This document shows, in pieces, positions 12,711-23,955 of a DNA stretch of 64,000 nt. This DNA is from Orthonyx spaldingii (taxonomy: Eukaryota > Chordata > Aves > Passeriformes > Orthonychidae). A model generated the notes under the pieces. That model was not told the DNA's origin, did no database searches, and worked only from the letters and a program-made list of their open reading frames with translations. The stretch's first letter is position 1; each line of letters opens with the position of its first letter. Location of the stretch: assembly GCA_013397795.1 (NCBI GenBank), contig VZTJ01005974.1, positions 213,994 through 277,993 of the forward strand, in the 5' to 3' direction. The position numbers were made by a program, and so were the translations under genes.

Positions 12711-14541
12711 CCAGGCAGACATAGTGAGGGGGAAGAAGGAGCAGGTAAGTGGATTGCAAGAATTTACAGCTCCTGCACAAGAATGACTGAAAACCCCCTT
12801 TGGGTCAGGAGAGGAAATGCAAGGATGATTGCACTTGGCTTTGCCACTGGTATTGTGAGAAGGTGACCCTGCTGCCAGGCACTGCAGAGTTAAACAACTT
12901 TCCTGCCTTGTGACACAGAAATATGATCTATCTGGGGGAAAGCCGTACTTTTATAGCCTTAGCATCGCGGCATGACATTCTGGAGCTTCAGTATTCCCCT
13001 GGCAGAGCGCTGGGTAAATGCCACTGCTAGTAAAGTCTGATGACCTCTCTGGAAATTCAGGGACAGTTGTACAGTCTTGGAGGAAGATTTTGAGAGCCTC
13101 TTCCGCTGCAGCAAAAGGCCCACATTCTGACCACTACATACTGAACAGCAACTGTGTCCCAGGCAATATTCCAGTGCTTCCAGCTGAATGCTACAATTCC
13201 CTGAACACTGTGGATGTCACACAGCAGAGCATGGTCATGATCTATTGCTATACAGAATTTGCAGTGCACAAAGAAAGAGCTGGGAAAATGCTTCAGCATT
13301 AAAAAAAGGGGATAAACCTGCTCAGTGTCTGGTGTGCACGTAGAGAGATATGGAGTGTGCCCCAGGTGCTGGGGAAGTTAAATTTGTTAGCAGCCATGAC
13401 TCGTTAAATGAATTTCCCTGCATTATCTGTCAGGAGCTGACTGCAACTTCGTTATCTTTCCTCGTGACTCAGGATTATTGCCAAGTTATTTCTTGCTTCC
13501 TTGATGGCTGTGGAGCTGTCAGAGCTTTCCTTGCGAGGGACCACAAGCATGAAGCTGGAAGCTGCTTCCAGTGACCCCTGGCTCTTCCCTGGCTCAGTGA
13601 CAGTCACACAGCAGAGGGGACTGCTTACTGTGGACACCAGTGAGGGGGACAGCCACTGCTTCAGCACAGATTTCTTCCTGGCAGATGCATTAGGGATACT
13701 GCGGATGATGCAAGGATTTAACTATTTACTGGCAGAAAAAGTGAAAAGAGGAAAAAACATCTTTGGGTTTTGCTTATACTTCCAGGAGTTTAGGTAGTAG
13801 AAATAAAAGTATCTAGATGGGAGTTCCCTCCCAGGGACATGCCACAGCACTGTGGCTCTGGTGAACACCCCAGAGTACCCTCCTTTCCACAGAAAAAGGC
13901 TTTTGTGGTTCAGGGGTACCACAGCAGCCAGTCTGCCTTTTCAGTGGCTTGAAAATCCTTGTGTGCCTGTTCCTGGGTAGGTTCATCCCCAGCTCCTAGG
14001 TCACCATTTCTGCTTGGAAACCCTAACCCTGACCCTCACCCTTCGCTGAAAACAGCCAGAGATGATGGATGTCCTTGCTGACTGCATCTCTCACCACCAG
14101 CTGTCCAGGATTTTGGGAAGGAATGAGCTTTGTTCACCGAGGCAGAGTGTGTAGCCCTGTGTGGGAGTATTGGAGTTCTTGTCCCCTCAGTTTGGCTCCT
14201 CTGGAGTCCAGAGCAACATTAATCACACCCTGACCAGCTGCTGGTGGGTTTGTTTTAAATCTCCCCAGACAGCTATGTCTCTGCAGAGAGTTCATTAAAC
14301 ATGAACACTTTCTGTCCTGAGTGAGAATTAAATGAGTTAACACATCTTAATGAGGAACTTAAGTGCTGGGTAATGGAAGTAACAGTGAATGCTGCGGGGT
14401 TGGATGCATGGATGGGGCGCAGGGGACTCGTTGGGAAGTGCCCAGAGATCTGACTCCTGCTGGAAAGTGTCCCTGAAATGGGGATGATGTACAGTGCTCT
14501 GCCTGAAGAGCTGCACTGGGGTGGCCCTTCTGCGAGAGAAA
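12711..14541. other. Gene-free stretch; short telomere-like run at 14018-14042
   Basis: No exons recognised. At 14018-14042 there is a short degenerate run of CCCTAA, CCCTGA and CCCTCA units, too short and imperfect to call an interstitial telomere. The rest is unique sequence. Confidence 0.45.
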
Positions 14542-14795
14542 TCATGGAATCACAGACTGGGGTCGGTTGGGAGGGACCTTCAAGATCATCCAGTGCCCCC
14601 CCTGCCATGGGTAGGGACACCTTCCACTGTCCCAGGCTGCTCCAAGCCCCATCCAACCTGGCCTTGGACACTTCCAGGGATTCAGAGGCAGCCACAGCTT
14701 CTCTGGGCACCCTGTGCCAGGGCCTGCCCACCCTCACAGGAAAGAATTCCTTCCCAATATCCCATCTAACCCTGCCCTCTCTCAGTGAAAAGCCC
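14542..14795 (-). mobile_element. CR1 LINE 3'-end fragment
   Basis: Begins with the reversed CR1 tail (ATCATGGAATCACAGACTGG), followed by the diagnostic CACCTTCCACTGTCCCAGG, CCTTGGACACTTCCAGGGAT and CCCTGTGCCAGGGCCTGCCC blocks, and stops near the CCTAACCCTGCCCTC region. Confidence 0.92.
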
Positions 14796-15184
14796 TGGGA
14801 TCCCACATCCAAAGGCAATTGGCTACACAACACAGTGTGAGAGGCACTTGGGTGCAGGAGTTAAACGTGTTTGCCGTGTTTACCCTTTGCTGATGAAAAA
14901 AGTGGGGAAGGAGGAAGGTGGGCAAAGGGAGAGATAAGGCAGGTGGCCAGAGACTGGAAATGCAAGCTGGAAAAATCAAAGGACACGCTGAGATTATAGA
15001 TAGCCACGCAAACAGGATTGTCCCCTTGGAAGGCAATTAACACTAGAGATACTTTGATGGTATACTTTGCTCCTATATTTAATCTAAAGCTAACAAAGCT
15101 TAGCAAGGAAGATACTGGGCTTTGGAGGAGCTGCTGCTACAGCCCTGACAGTGACAGGGGAACTGGAGCTATGGCCCCCAAACT
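14796..15184. other. Unique sequence, nothing recognised
   Basis: Short unique stretch before the minisatellite. Nothing recognised. Confidence 0.4.
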
Positions 15185-15550
15185 GGGGGGCTGTGAGGGG
15201 AATGGGGCTGAGGGAATGAGGGAATTGGGCTGAGGCTGTGAGGGAAAGGGGCTGAGGCTGTGAGGGAATGGGGCTGAGGGAGTGAGGGGGCTGACAGAGT
15301 GAGGGAGGGAATGGGGCTGAGGGAGTGAGGAAATGGGGCTGAGGCTGTGAGGGAATGGGGCTGAGGCTGTGAGGGAATGGGGCTGAGGGAGTGAGGAAAT
15401 GGGACTGAGGGAGTGAGGAATGGGTGTGAGGGAGTGAGGGAGGGAATGGGTCTGAGGCTGTGAGTGAACGGGGCTGAAGGAATGAGGGAATGGGTCTGAG
15501 GCTGTGAGGGAATGGGGCTGAGGCTGTGAGGGAATGGGGCTGAGGGAGTG
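15185..15550. repeat. G-rich minisatellite, unit about 22 bases
   Basis: Variants of a unit resembling GAGGCTGTGAGGGAATGGGG follow one another for about 365 bases. Some units carry GAGTGAGG in place of GCTGTGAGG, and some are fused or shortened. The plus strand is almost free of C except within CTG. The 214-codon minus-strand frame over it (Ser-Pro-His-Gln repeats) is simply the repeat translated. Confidence 0.9.
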
Positions 15551-17734
15551 CAAATTTTGCACCTTGGTCATACTGTCAGCCCCAAATGGCAATTCTCTAC
15601 TAGCAAACTGGCACAGCCAATTAGTTAACTGGCTTTCCACGTTGTAAAGTGGCCCCTTGAAGGTAAAATCCCCATCTGGGGAGGGTTTTCCCACAGTTTC
15701 CCTCCCTCTTAATGGGATGCAGGGAATTAAGCTCAGGGTTAGGGTGTGATCAGTCCTTCCCTCTGCTGTGCAGAACAGCACAGTTGTGTGAGAGGGCTGT
15801 TACTCTTGGTTTATCAGAAAAGTGGCATTAAAAAAAACCCCAAACAACAATGAAAAGAAACCTTAGAATGGCAATTTCTGATTTTTCAGATGTCTCTGTA
15901 TCCAAGGCTGATAATTATTCACATTTCCCTTGGTAAAAGGGAAAGAACTGTAACAGGAAGTGGATCTGCTTTAAGGTGGAGTACAGATCTCAATAAATTC
16001 TAATCAACTGCTCAGGAATGGACACAGGGGAGTGGGGAATTGGTAGATAAAGCATCAGCTGTTAGAAGAAACACCAAGCAGCTCCTCCTGGCTGAATAAA
16101 TCAGGGAGCCCTCTATATTCATGTGTAACCAAGGAAGGTGAATTCATGAGGACTGGAGTTGTACTCTTATGTCAGATTAAACTTGGATTTGTGGCCTGGA
16201 AGATTACATTGATATGTACCTGTGGTGGAAAAGCCTTGGTTTCATTTTGAGCCCTGATTCTTCCCTGCTAGCTAGGTACTTAGTCAAGAAAATAAAAAAG
16301 AAAAGAGGCTGCTGGGACAGAAATTCTCATTTTCCTTCAGGCCAGCCCAAATAATAAATCTGCAACCAATTAAATCTCCCACTCATCCCTGCTCCACAAA
16401 CCACAGCCTCCTGGAAAGCTCAGGGCCCCAGCTGAGGTGAAGCTCCTCCATTCCTCTCACTGCACAGGTGAAGCTGTTGCTCCTAAGGGAGACATTTTCC
16501 TGTGTTTTGGTGATTTTGTTCCAGGCATTTACCTGTTCCAATTGTACCACCTCTTGTTTCTAGCCTGTGTCTTCTCTGGTTTGCCTTTGCAAGGCTGCCA
16601 GCAAGCAGTTGAGATTATTCACACATCTTTTGCTTGCAAGCATCGATTAGTTTGATCACCCTTGCAATCATTATTCTTGCAAAGACCAGAAGCTTTTAGC
16701 CTGGTTTGTTTAGTTTTTAAATGTCAGAAGTGATGGGGTTTGCAAACACAGAGAGGGAAAGGGTGATAGAAATGACCTGATCTGATGTTAAGGCAGGAAC
16801 TTGAAGTAAATTTAGACACTTGCAGGTTCAGACAAAGGGTTGTGGGTGAAAAAAGGATGGGAAAGAGGAGAAATGGGGGTTATATCTCATAGAAACATGG
16901 AGAAACTTCCCTGCAATACAGAGCTGTGTGTGCCTGTAAGTTCCCTGGCACTTCAAGAAGGATCTTTACGTTCCTTGCACTTAATAAGGGATTTTCCTGT
17001 TAACAAGTCCTCACCAAGTTTGCACCTAGGGGACAGCAGTGCTCTGCCCCTGGCCAATGACAAGGTGCCAAAAAGTGTCAGAAGTCCTCCAAGAGCATTG
17101 AGGGACTGAGCTGAAACCTCTGTGCCAGATGAGACTGTGGCTTCAAGGTCAGGGGGGAGGAATTTATTGCACCCCAAAAGTCACCAGTCTCGGGCTTGTT
17201 TCCACAGGCAGGACCCAAAGGAATGGATCTGGCCCTCAGAAAATTGAAATTAAGATCATAGACTGTTCCTTTCTCAATTTTTTGAAAGCTTTTCTCTCCC
17301 AATCTTTAATCAAATGTTTCTTCAGCTTTTAATATAGTTTCTATCAAAAAGCCCATCTGTGATCAGAATTTCCCTCATTTCCAGCTTAATATTTTTTTCT
17401 GCGAGTGGCAAAATGTTCTTGTCTGAAAAATGTTTAATAAATTTCCTTCTGTCTCTTGCTTTTATTAGCTGTGCTTTCCTATTCCTGACAATGCTCTCCG
17501 CCATTCCCATGTTCCAGAGCCCACTAAATTATTCAACCCATTTATTTCTGATTTTGGGTATTGTTCTGATCTGCCAGCATGTGCCAGTCAGATGGGAATG
17601 GGGAAGTTTTCTTCCTCCAGGGGGGAATCAAAACCCTACAGTCAGAGAAATCTTATCCTGCACTTGGAGACTTGCCTGGCATGGGATACTTGTGGGAACA
17701 GGCAGTTTTCAATGGTCATCTGTATGTGAAAAAG
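15551..17734. other. Gene-free stretch, nothing recognised
   Basis: About 2.2 kb of AT-richer unique sequence. No splice-flanked coding frame or repeat family recognised. Confidence 0.45.
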
Positions 17735-17892
17735 CTCCTCCAGGACATCTTTTCCAGCCCTGGGGCCAACAGCAGAAGGGCATGGAGCTGCTGGAGCAAC
17801 CTGGGATAGTGGAAGGTGTCCCTGCCCATGGCAGGGGGTGGAAATAAAATGAGCTTTAAGGTCTTTTTCAACCAAAACCCTTCTGTGATTAC
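17735..17892 (+). mobile_element. CR1 LINE 3'-end fragment
   Basis: Shows CAACCTGGGATAGTGGAAGG and TGTCCCTGCCCATGGCAGGG, then GAGCTTTAAGGTC and a terminal ACCCTTCTGTGATT, the plus-strand CR1 end. Only the last 150 bases are kept; the junction at about 17735-17790 is diverged or rearranged. Confidence 0.85.
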
Positions 17893-18762
17893 ATGAACTC
17901 TGCCTTGAGCTATGGAGGAATCCATCCTGGCCCAGCTCTGCATAAATACGGCGTTGTACCTGCTCCAAAAGTGCACCAGACTGTTGGGCATCCAAGGACT
18001 GGGTTGGGAAGTGTGGGGGTGTTGCCTGGGAAGGGAGAGCTGCCCACATGCAGGAAAATTGGATTTTCACACACTACCTTTCTGAGATTCATTTGCCAGA
18101 AAAGAAATATTCCTCCAGGCATGAAACAAATCGGTCCTATTTATGTCCCCACCACCCTTAAAGCTGCCTAAAGGCTATGCTTTATTGGAGAAAAGGGTTT
18201 TATTATTTTGGAAAGCAGGGCTTTGGGGAGCAGATCATTATCAGAATTTAAGAGCTGGATAGCGACTTAGCCATTGCTAAAAGTCTGGTGTTAAATGGGC
18301 TCCTGTTTACTGATATTTGTACTTTCCACTTGCTGAAAAAAAAAAGAAGAAAAGACCTTGATTTCACCAAGGATATCAGGACAAAATAGGAAGTAATCAA
18401 CAGGATTTTTAGCTGTGTGTTGCTTTTGATTACCCAGCCTTTCCCTGAACACACATTACTGCCAAAGCACCACGAGCTGCTCCTCCTTGGTTTAAGCCCC
18501 TTTATTGTCTATCCCTGCTCTCCATTCCATTGCTTCTCCAGCATGGAAAGCCGGGCTCAGCTTGGCCTGGAAGGTGTCAGGCATGGATGAATTTCTGGGG
18601 AACATCCTTGGAGTTTTCTCCCAATTTTTTCCTCACTTTTCTGTATGAACTTCAGTGCAGCCACGTCCTTGTTCTCTCCTCACTCCTTTCTTGGGTGAGT
18701 CCGGAGCTGTGGTGCATCCTGAAGTCCTAAGAGCAGCTGGATCCACAGGGATGTGGGACCAA
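17893..18762. other. Unique sequence, nothing recognised
   Basis: Unique sequence up to the target-site duplication of the next LTR. Nothing recognised. Confidence 0.4.
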
Positions 18763-18767
18763 CCACC

Positions 18768-19279
18768 TGTCCTAGGTTGCAGTATAAGATATATTCTATT
18801 ACCATCTCCACAAGCTGTTAAAACAGGTGGGGCACTGTTTGATATCTCCTGTCATGACTCACCCCTGATAACTCCCTCCGGGTGTTATCTCTGTTAATGG
18901 GCCGTCAAGAACCCACCTCATGACTGATGGAATTACCTCATCCCATTGTGAGATGCTCTGCTCAGGGGGGAGGAGCCAGGAATTCCCAACTGAATATAAC
19001 CTGGGCTTTGGAACTGCACAAGTCAGCCCTGCCTACTGGATTCCCAGAGGACAAGAGCTACCACTAGAACTTCAGGTGGAGACCAGACACTTCTACAGGA
19101 TCACCACTTCAACTGGACCACTTCACTTGGACTGCTACCACCACCCTGACTAACAGGGTGTCAGGTTGTATCCCGACTGTGTCAGTTTTCTTCTTGCATT
19201 ATTGAATTTACTTTAATTTTCCTATTAAATTATAATTCTGACTTGCAGTCTCCCACTGGTTTGTTTTCAAACTAGTACA
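18768..19279 (+). mobile_element. Solo LTR of an endogenous retrovirus, ERVL-like, 512 bases
   Basis: The element opens TGTCCTAGGTTG and ends CTAGTACA, so the termini are TGT and ACA. It is flanked on both sides by the same 5 bases, CCACC (18763-18767 and 19280-19284), the target-site duplication length expected of ERVL-type elements. Inside, a TATA-like AATATAA sits near 18993-18999 and an ATTAAA polyadenylation-type signal at 19224-19229, giving U3, R and a short U5. There is no internal retroviral sequence, so this is the product of recombination between two LTRs. The TGTCCTAGGTT opening resembles LTRs known from songbirds. Very confident as an LTR, less so as to the family. Confidence 0.88.
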
Positions 19280-19284
19280 CCACC

Positions 19285-20180
19285 AATGACCAAAACTGCC
19301 TCCTTGTAGCTTCCTGCCTGAAGGTGCTTCTCCACCCTCACCTGTCCATTGAAACAGCAGTGATTGTCCATCCAGCATTTGCACAGGATGAGGTTGGGTC
19401 CCCTGGGCTGCTCCTCAGCACTGCAACAGCAGAAATAACCAGAGACCACATGGAGATCTGTGCACCAGCTCCTGCCAGGGCTACAAAACTCTGTGCGCTC
19501 ATTAGGGATTCAGGCAGGTTATTTCTGAACCTGAGCAGCTTCTTGTATTTGTGTGATGCAGCATTTGAGATAATAAATCCTCCGGGAACAGGGCTGTGCT
19601 GCAGAATGCACCAGTGAGTGCCCAGGCTGGGGCTGGAGCAGGAGAGCTTGAATTATCTGGGTTTTTCCTGTTATTTGCAGAATTCAGCCTCTTGTTACCC
19701 TGGATGAGAGAGAAGCTCTTGCAGTCATAATTAAATGTCACATACATTTAACAGAGCGTAAGTCTCTATTCCAAACTCCCTCTTCCATCTGGCTCCAGCA
19801 CAGCTGAGCTCAGGCTCTTCACAGCCTGGGAAATGATATTAGGGCAGTTTGTGTTTATCACAGCCATGACTGATGCCTGCAGTCAGCTTGTGATATAATG
19901 AAGGGAGTTCAGGCAGCACAATGGGGTTGTATATTTAGAAGATGAAATAGGACCTTGTGAGACATTAAGTACCATAACATTACCACTGGGGAGTGTAAAT
20001 AAGAAGTGGAACATAAGGGTGGGTGAGTCACCGTGGTGGGGAGTTGTTCCCCATCCAAAAAAGCACCTGTCACCTCCTAAGAGAGGAGAGCTGGGGATGA
20101 CACTGAGCTGTGATCCCTCTCGGGCCAGTGCCTCCCATCCTGCAGACTCCCAGACAGCTGGAATGAGGGGCTCTTTCATT
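19285..20180. other. Unique sequence, nothing recognised
   Basis: About 900 bases with no recognised exon or repeat. Confidence 0.4.
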
Positions 20181-20715
20181 TCACAGAATCACAGAACCCC
20201 AGGGTGGGTCAGGCTGGAAGGGACCAGAGTGGCTCATCTGGTGCCACCTCCCAGCTCCAGCAGGGCCATCCCAGAGCGCAGGGCACAGCAGTGTGTCCAG
20301 ATTGAGGGTTCTGGAATATCTCCAGTGAGGGACACTCCACACCCTCTCTGGGATCTGTTCAGTGCTTGGTCACTGCACAGGAAAGAAGTTCTGCCCCCTG
20401 TCCAGGTGGGACTTCCTGGGTTCAGTCCCTGCCCATCCCTCTGGTGTCACTGCTGGGTCCCGGAGCAGAGCCTGGGCCCTGCCCTGAGCCCTCCCTGCAC
20501 ACAGGGACACCCAGGGACACCCAGGGCTGAGGGCCTCTCTCAGCTGGGGCTCCTCTCGAGGCTGAGCAGCCCCAGCTCCCTCAGCCTTTCCTGGGCACAG
20601 AGATGCTCCAGGCCCTTCCTCAGCTCTGCAGCCTCTGCTAGCCCCGCTCCAGCAGCTCCCTGTCCCTACTGTGCTCAGAGCCCAGAACTGAACACAACAT
20701 CCTTGTTCAAAACGT
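20181..20715 (-). mobile_element. CR1 LINE 3'-end fragment of a distinct subfamily, about 530 bases
   Basis: Begins with the reversed tail (TCACAGAATCACAGAACCCC), then GGTCAGGCTGGAAGGGACCA, GGACACTCCACACCCTCTCT, and later CTTCCTCAGCTCTGCAGCCT and TGTGCTCAGAGCCCAGAACT. The wording differs from the common copies in this window, pointing to another CR1 subfamily. The 258-codon frame that overlaps it is not a gene. Confidence 0.88.
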
Positions 20716-21059
20716 GTGAGATCAGGTTTGCAATTAAGTTCAGCAAGGGCTGGTTCCTGACAGGAAGTCACTGGGCTGTTGCTCACAGGTGGTGACAGAG
20801 CTCAGCCATCACAAGGAATTCCGCTGTTTACATTCCCGTGTGCCACTTCGTGTCTTCATTTCAGCTATGATTCCCCTCTTGGAGCTGACAGCAGCTCTCA
20901 CCATCTGGAGAGAGGTGTGCTTCTCCTTGGCTGAGCCTTCCAGCGTGGAGCTGCCCCAGGAACACAAGGAAACATCACAAACTGGGCAGCGTCAGGTGTT
21001 TACTTCTCCACAGGCTGTTCTGGGATGCCTATAAATAAAGAGTGTGCTCCAAAGTGACC
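20716..21059. other. Unique sequence between two CR1 copies
   Basis: No exon or repeat recognised. Confidence 0.4.
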
Positions 21060-21505
21060 TGAGAGCAGAGGGATGCTAAATATTGGGATCAATCCAGGCT
21101 GGGGGATGAGGGGGTTGAGAGCAGCCCTGCCCAGAAGGATTTGGGGCTGTTGGTGGGTGAGAGGCTGGACATGCCCTGTGCCCTGGGCTGATCCTGCAGC
21201 GTGGGCAGCAGGGGAGGGGAGATTCTGCCCTGCTCAGGTGAGACCCCACCTGCAGAGCTGCCCCAGCCCTGGGACCAACAGCACAAGGACCTGGAGCTGC
21301 TGCAGAGAGCCCAGAGGAGGCCCCGGAGCTGCTCCAGGGCTGGAGCCCCTCTGCTCTGGAGCCAGGCTGGGAGAGCTGGGGGTGCTCACCTGGAGAGGAG
21401 AAGGCTCCAGGGAGAGCTCAGAGCCCCTTGCAGGGCCTAAAGGGGCTCCAGGAGAGCTGGAGAGGGACTGGGGACAAGGGATAGAGGGACAGGACACACG
21501 GAATG
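21060..21505 (+). mobile_element. CR1 LINE fragment lacking its normal 3' end
   Basis: Plus-orientation CR1 with GAAGGATTTGGGGCTGTTGG, GGAGATTCTGCCCTGCTCAG, CTGGAGAGGAGAAGGCTCCA and GGGACAAGGGATAGAGGGAC. After about 21505 the expected CR1 3' UTR is missing and unrelated sequence follows, so a deletion or rearrangement has removed the end. Confidence 0.85.
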
Positions 21506-21666
21506 GCTTGGACATCGGAGCTCGTTCAACATGTGATGTTGACATGGAATGGGCCATGGGCTCATTCAACAAGCGATGTTTCACAGATATGTTTAATTTT
21601 GAAAACTCATTGAAAAATCCCCAGAACAAAGTATTCTTGTGTTCTTGTGAAGTTGAAATGGAGCAG

Positions 21667-22176
21667 TGTTGGGGCAGCTGAGCCCATGCCAGGACATTGG
21701 TGGGACAGCTCTGCTCTATGAAACCACCTCTTGGAAAACAAAATTATTTCTCCCTGAGTTTCCTTACTGGATATGTTAATTTCCCTATATTCATTAACCT
21801 TAACCTGTTCCCTAAACCTATCCCTCACTCCTTCTGTATTCCCTCCCCCCCCTCTCCTCCCCTGTGCCCCCTGCCCTCTGGCCGGTGCCCTATAACAAGG
21901 GTTTCACAAGGCCATTCGGCCTCTTTCGCCTCTGGACACCTTCGGAATAAAGTGCTCTGGAACTCCATGCACTGGAGCCCTCTGTTAACCCTGGTAACGC
22001 TCGAGCCATCTGGCTGGGGGAGGTGGGTACACGCCAGAACACCGGCTGGGGTAGGACAGGGCTGTCTGCGCAGTACCCGGCTGTACTGGCCAGCGTGCAC
22101 TTCCAGAGCTTCCAAGGCACTCCTGGTAAAAGCAGAAGCTTCCACCCACCCCACACCTCCCCTTGCGACTGCGTTA
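21667..22176 (+). mobile_element. Solo LTR, copy 1 of a class II-like family, 510 bases
   Basis: Opens TGTTGGGGCAGC and ends CTGCGTTA. The six bases GAGCAG lie directly on both sides (21661-21666 and 22177-22182). A 6-base duplication is typical of class II (beta- or alpharetrovirus-like, ERVK) elements. A TATA-like TATAAC is at 21891-21896 and an AATAAA at 21946-21951, leaving an unusually long tail of about 225 bases (end of R plus U5). A second copy of the family lies at 32052-32564 in the same orientation. No gag, pol or env sequence is attached. The TA ending instead of CA is atypical. Confidence 0.85.
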
Positions 22177-22182
22177 GAGCAG

Positions 22183-23815
22183 GTTCATTTTCCCTTTTAT
22201 GACTTCTTCTGGGAGTTTTAATTTAAGCATGTAATAATAGTTAAAAAGTCCCAAACCAGACCAGAGGATTGTCCTCTTTAAATCACAAACAGAACAAAAT
22301 CACTTGGCTTCCAGGCAGATTTTTGGAGATTACTTTGAACAGGAAGAACCACCGAAATATATAAATTCAGAGAAGCTTTTGTTCTCATTTGGGATTGGGT
22401 ATGACCCATGGGCTGGAGAGAGCAGGGTGATTTTCCAGCATCAGCCATGATTTCCATGGTGTGGATTGCTGCTTGATTCACTGCAGATGAGTGAATTATT
22501 AGCGAAATATCTGTGTCCTTCCGCCTTTATTAAAGGCATCAAACAAGCAGCCAACATTGCTGAACCACTTTGGCAGGGAGAAAAAACCTCCTAGGGCAGG
22601 AATATCGACAGAGTTTGTAAACTCTGTCCTGACCTTTCTCCTTCACATAAACTTGGGGGCTGAGTCAGGACAATAAATCTGCTGCATCTCATTCAGGGAG
22701 GGAAATGATTACTCATCTCCCCATGATGAAAGGGACTTTATCCTGAAGCCTGGCTTGTTGATGATTTGCAGACCTTCCATGGAATGGGATTTATGCAGCA
22801 ATAACGTGTCTGTGCATGGGGATGCCGCTGTGGAGCACTTCCATGTCTTCAGAAGGGCATTCAGATGTTCCTGCATTGTTGCTGTCCATGGAGGGGAGAA
22901 AAAGTAGCAGGAAGAAAGATCTTGGCTAAGATCTAGAAATCTTATGGGTGAGGCATGGAAAGTGGAGAGCAAGGAAAAGAGGGGTTTTGCATCAATCCAG
23001 AATAAGCAAACACAAGAGCAGACAAAGGGAAGAGAAGCAGGATCTCCATGGAGATTACCCATGGAGGTTAATTGAATAAAATATTTTTTCACTGTTTATA
23101 AAGGTTCCTCCCAGGCCCTTTGGGAAGTAGCAGAAAATGGAAGATGTGCTCCCTCAGCCTGGCAGAGCTGGGGTTGGACATGAGGGCTCTTCCCAAGGAG
23201 CTCTTCCCATGCCTTCCTGGAGTAGAGAGGCAGAAGTGGGGTTAATTTTCTCCTTGACAGCAAGAACCAAGAGCTTATTTATGATGGGCAGCAGCTTAGC
23301 GGAGCCATGTTTGAACAGCCCTATAAAGAGCCGAAGTGGTTTGAAAGCCCTGAATGAAAGCCAGTCAGGTTTTTTTTTTTTTTTTTTAAAGCCTCATCAG
23401 GCTCTAAGCAGAGTTTGGCTTTGGTGCATGGCAGATGGCTCAGGAGATGTTTCTCCTCTATACATAGTAATTTTTGACCTAAATCTACTTTTGCCTCTTC
23501 TACAGAAAGCACATGTATTTGTGCTGGTGTGGGAGATTTCCAGAGCGATTCCAGGATAGGTTTTCTGGGAAAGGAGTGGGGAAAGCCCATTGCCATCCCT
23601 GGCAGGACAGCGACCCATCACAGAGGCCACGCCAGGTTCTCTGCAGTCAGTAGCACCAACAGCTCTCCCCTCTGGAGGACACGAGTGCAGCTGGGCCAAA
23701 GTCATTGCACCACTGGAACCTCTTCCTGCACCACCCCAAAGTTCTGGGAGCCATTCCCAGGGTGCAGCTCAAGGCCTTGGGAACAACACGGGCTTGGAGT
23801 GTGGCTCACCAGAAA
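22183..23815. other. Gene-free stretch with a poly(T) run at about 23370-23387
   Basis: Unique sequence with no recognised exon. The T run may be the reversed tail of an old retroposed insert, but no parent could be recognised beside it. Confidence 0.4.
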
Positions 23816-23955
23816 CAGAATCATGGAATGGTTTGGAGTAGAAGGGATTTAAAGCCCAATCAGTGCCACCCCTGCCATGGGCAGGGACACCTCACACTAT
23901 CCCAGGCTGCTCCAGGCCCCATCCAGCCTGGCCTGGAACAATTCCTGAAGCTCAG
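23816..23955 (-). mobile_element. CR1 LINE 3'-end fragment
   Basis: Reversed CR1 tail AGAATCATGGAATGGTTTGG, then CACCCCTGCCATGGGCAGGG and CCATCCAGCCTGGCCTGGAA. About 140 bases are kept. Confidence 0.9.

Noticed and set aside
15185..15550. CRISPR-like array
   Set aside because: Units are contiguous variants without unique spacers, and the genome is that of a bird.
15137..15781. A 214-codon minus-strand frame with Ser-Pro-His-Gln repeats
   Set aside because: It is the translation of the 22-base minisatellite, and the periodicity follows the DNA repeat.
20019..20795. A 258-codon plus-strand frame
   Set aside because: Most of it is a CR1 fragment read in antisense, with no similarity to a protein.
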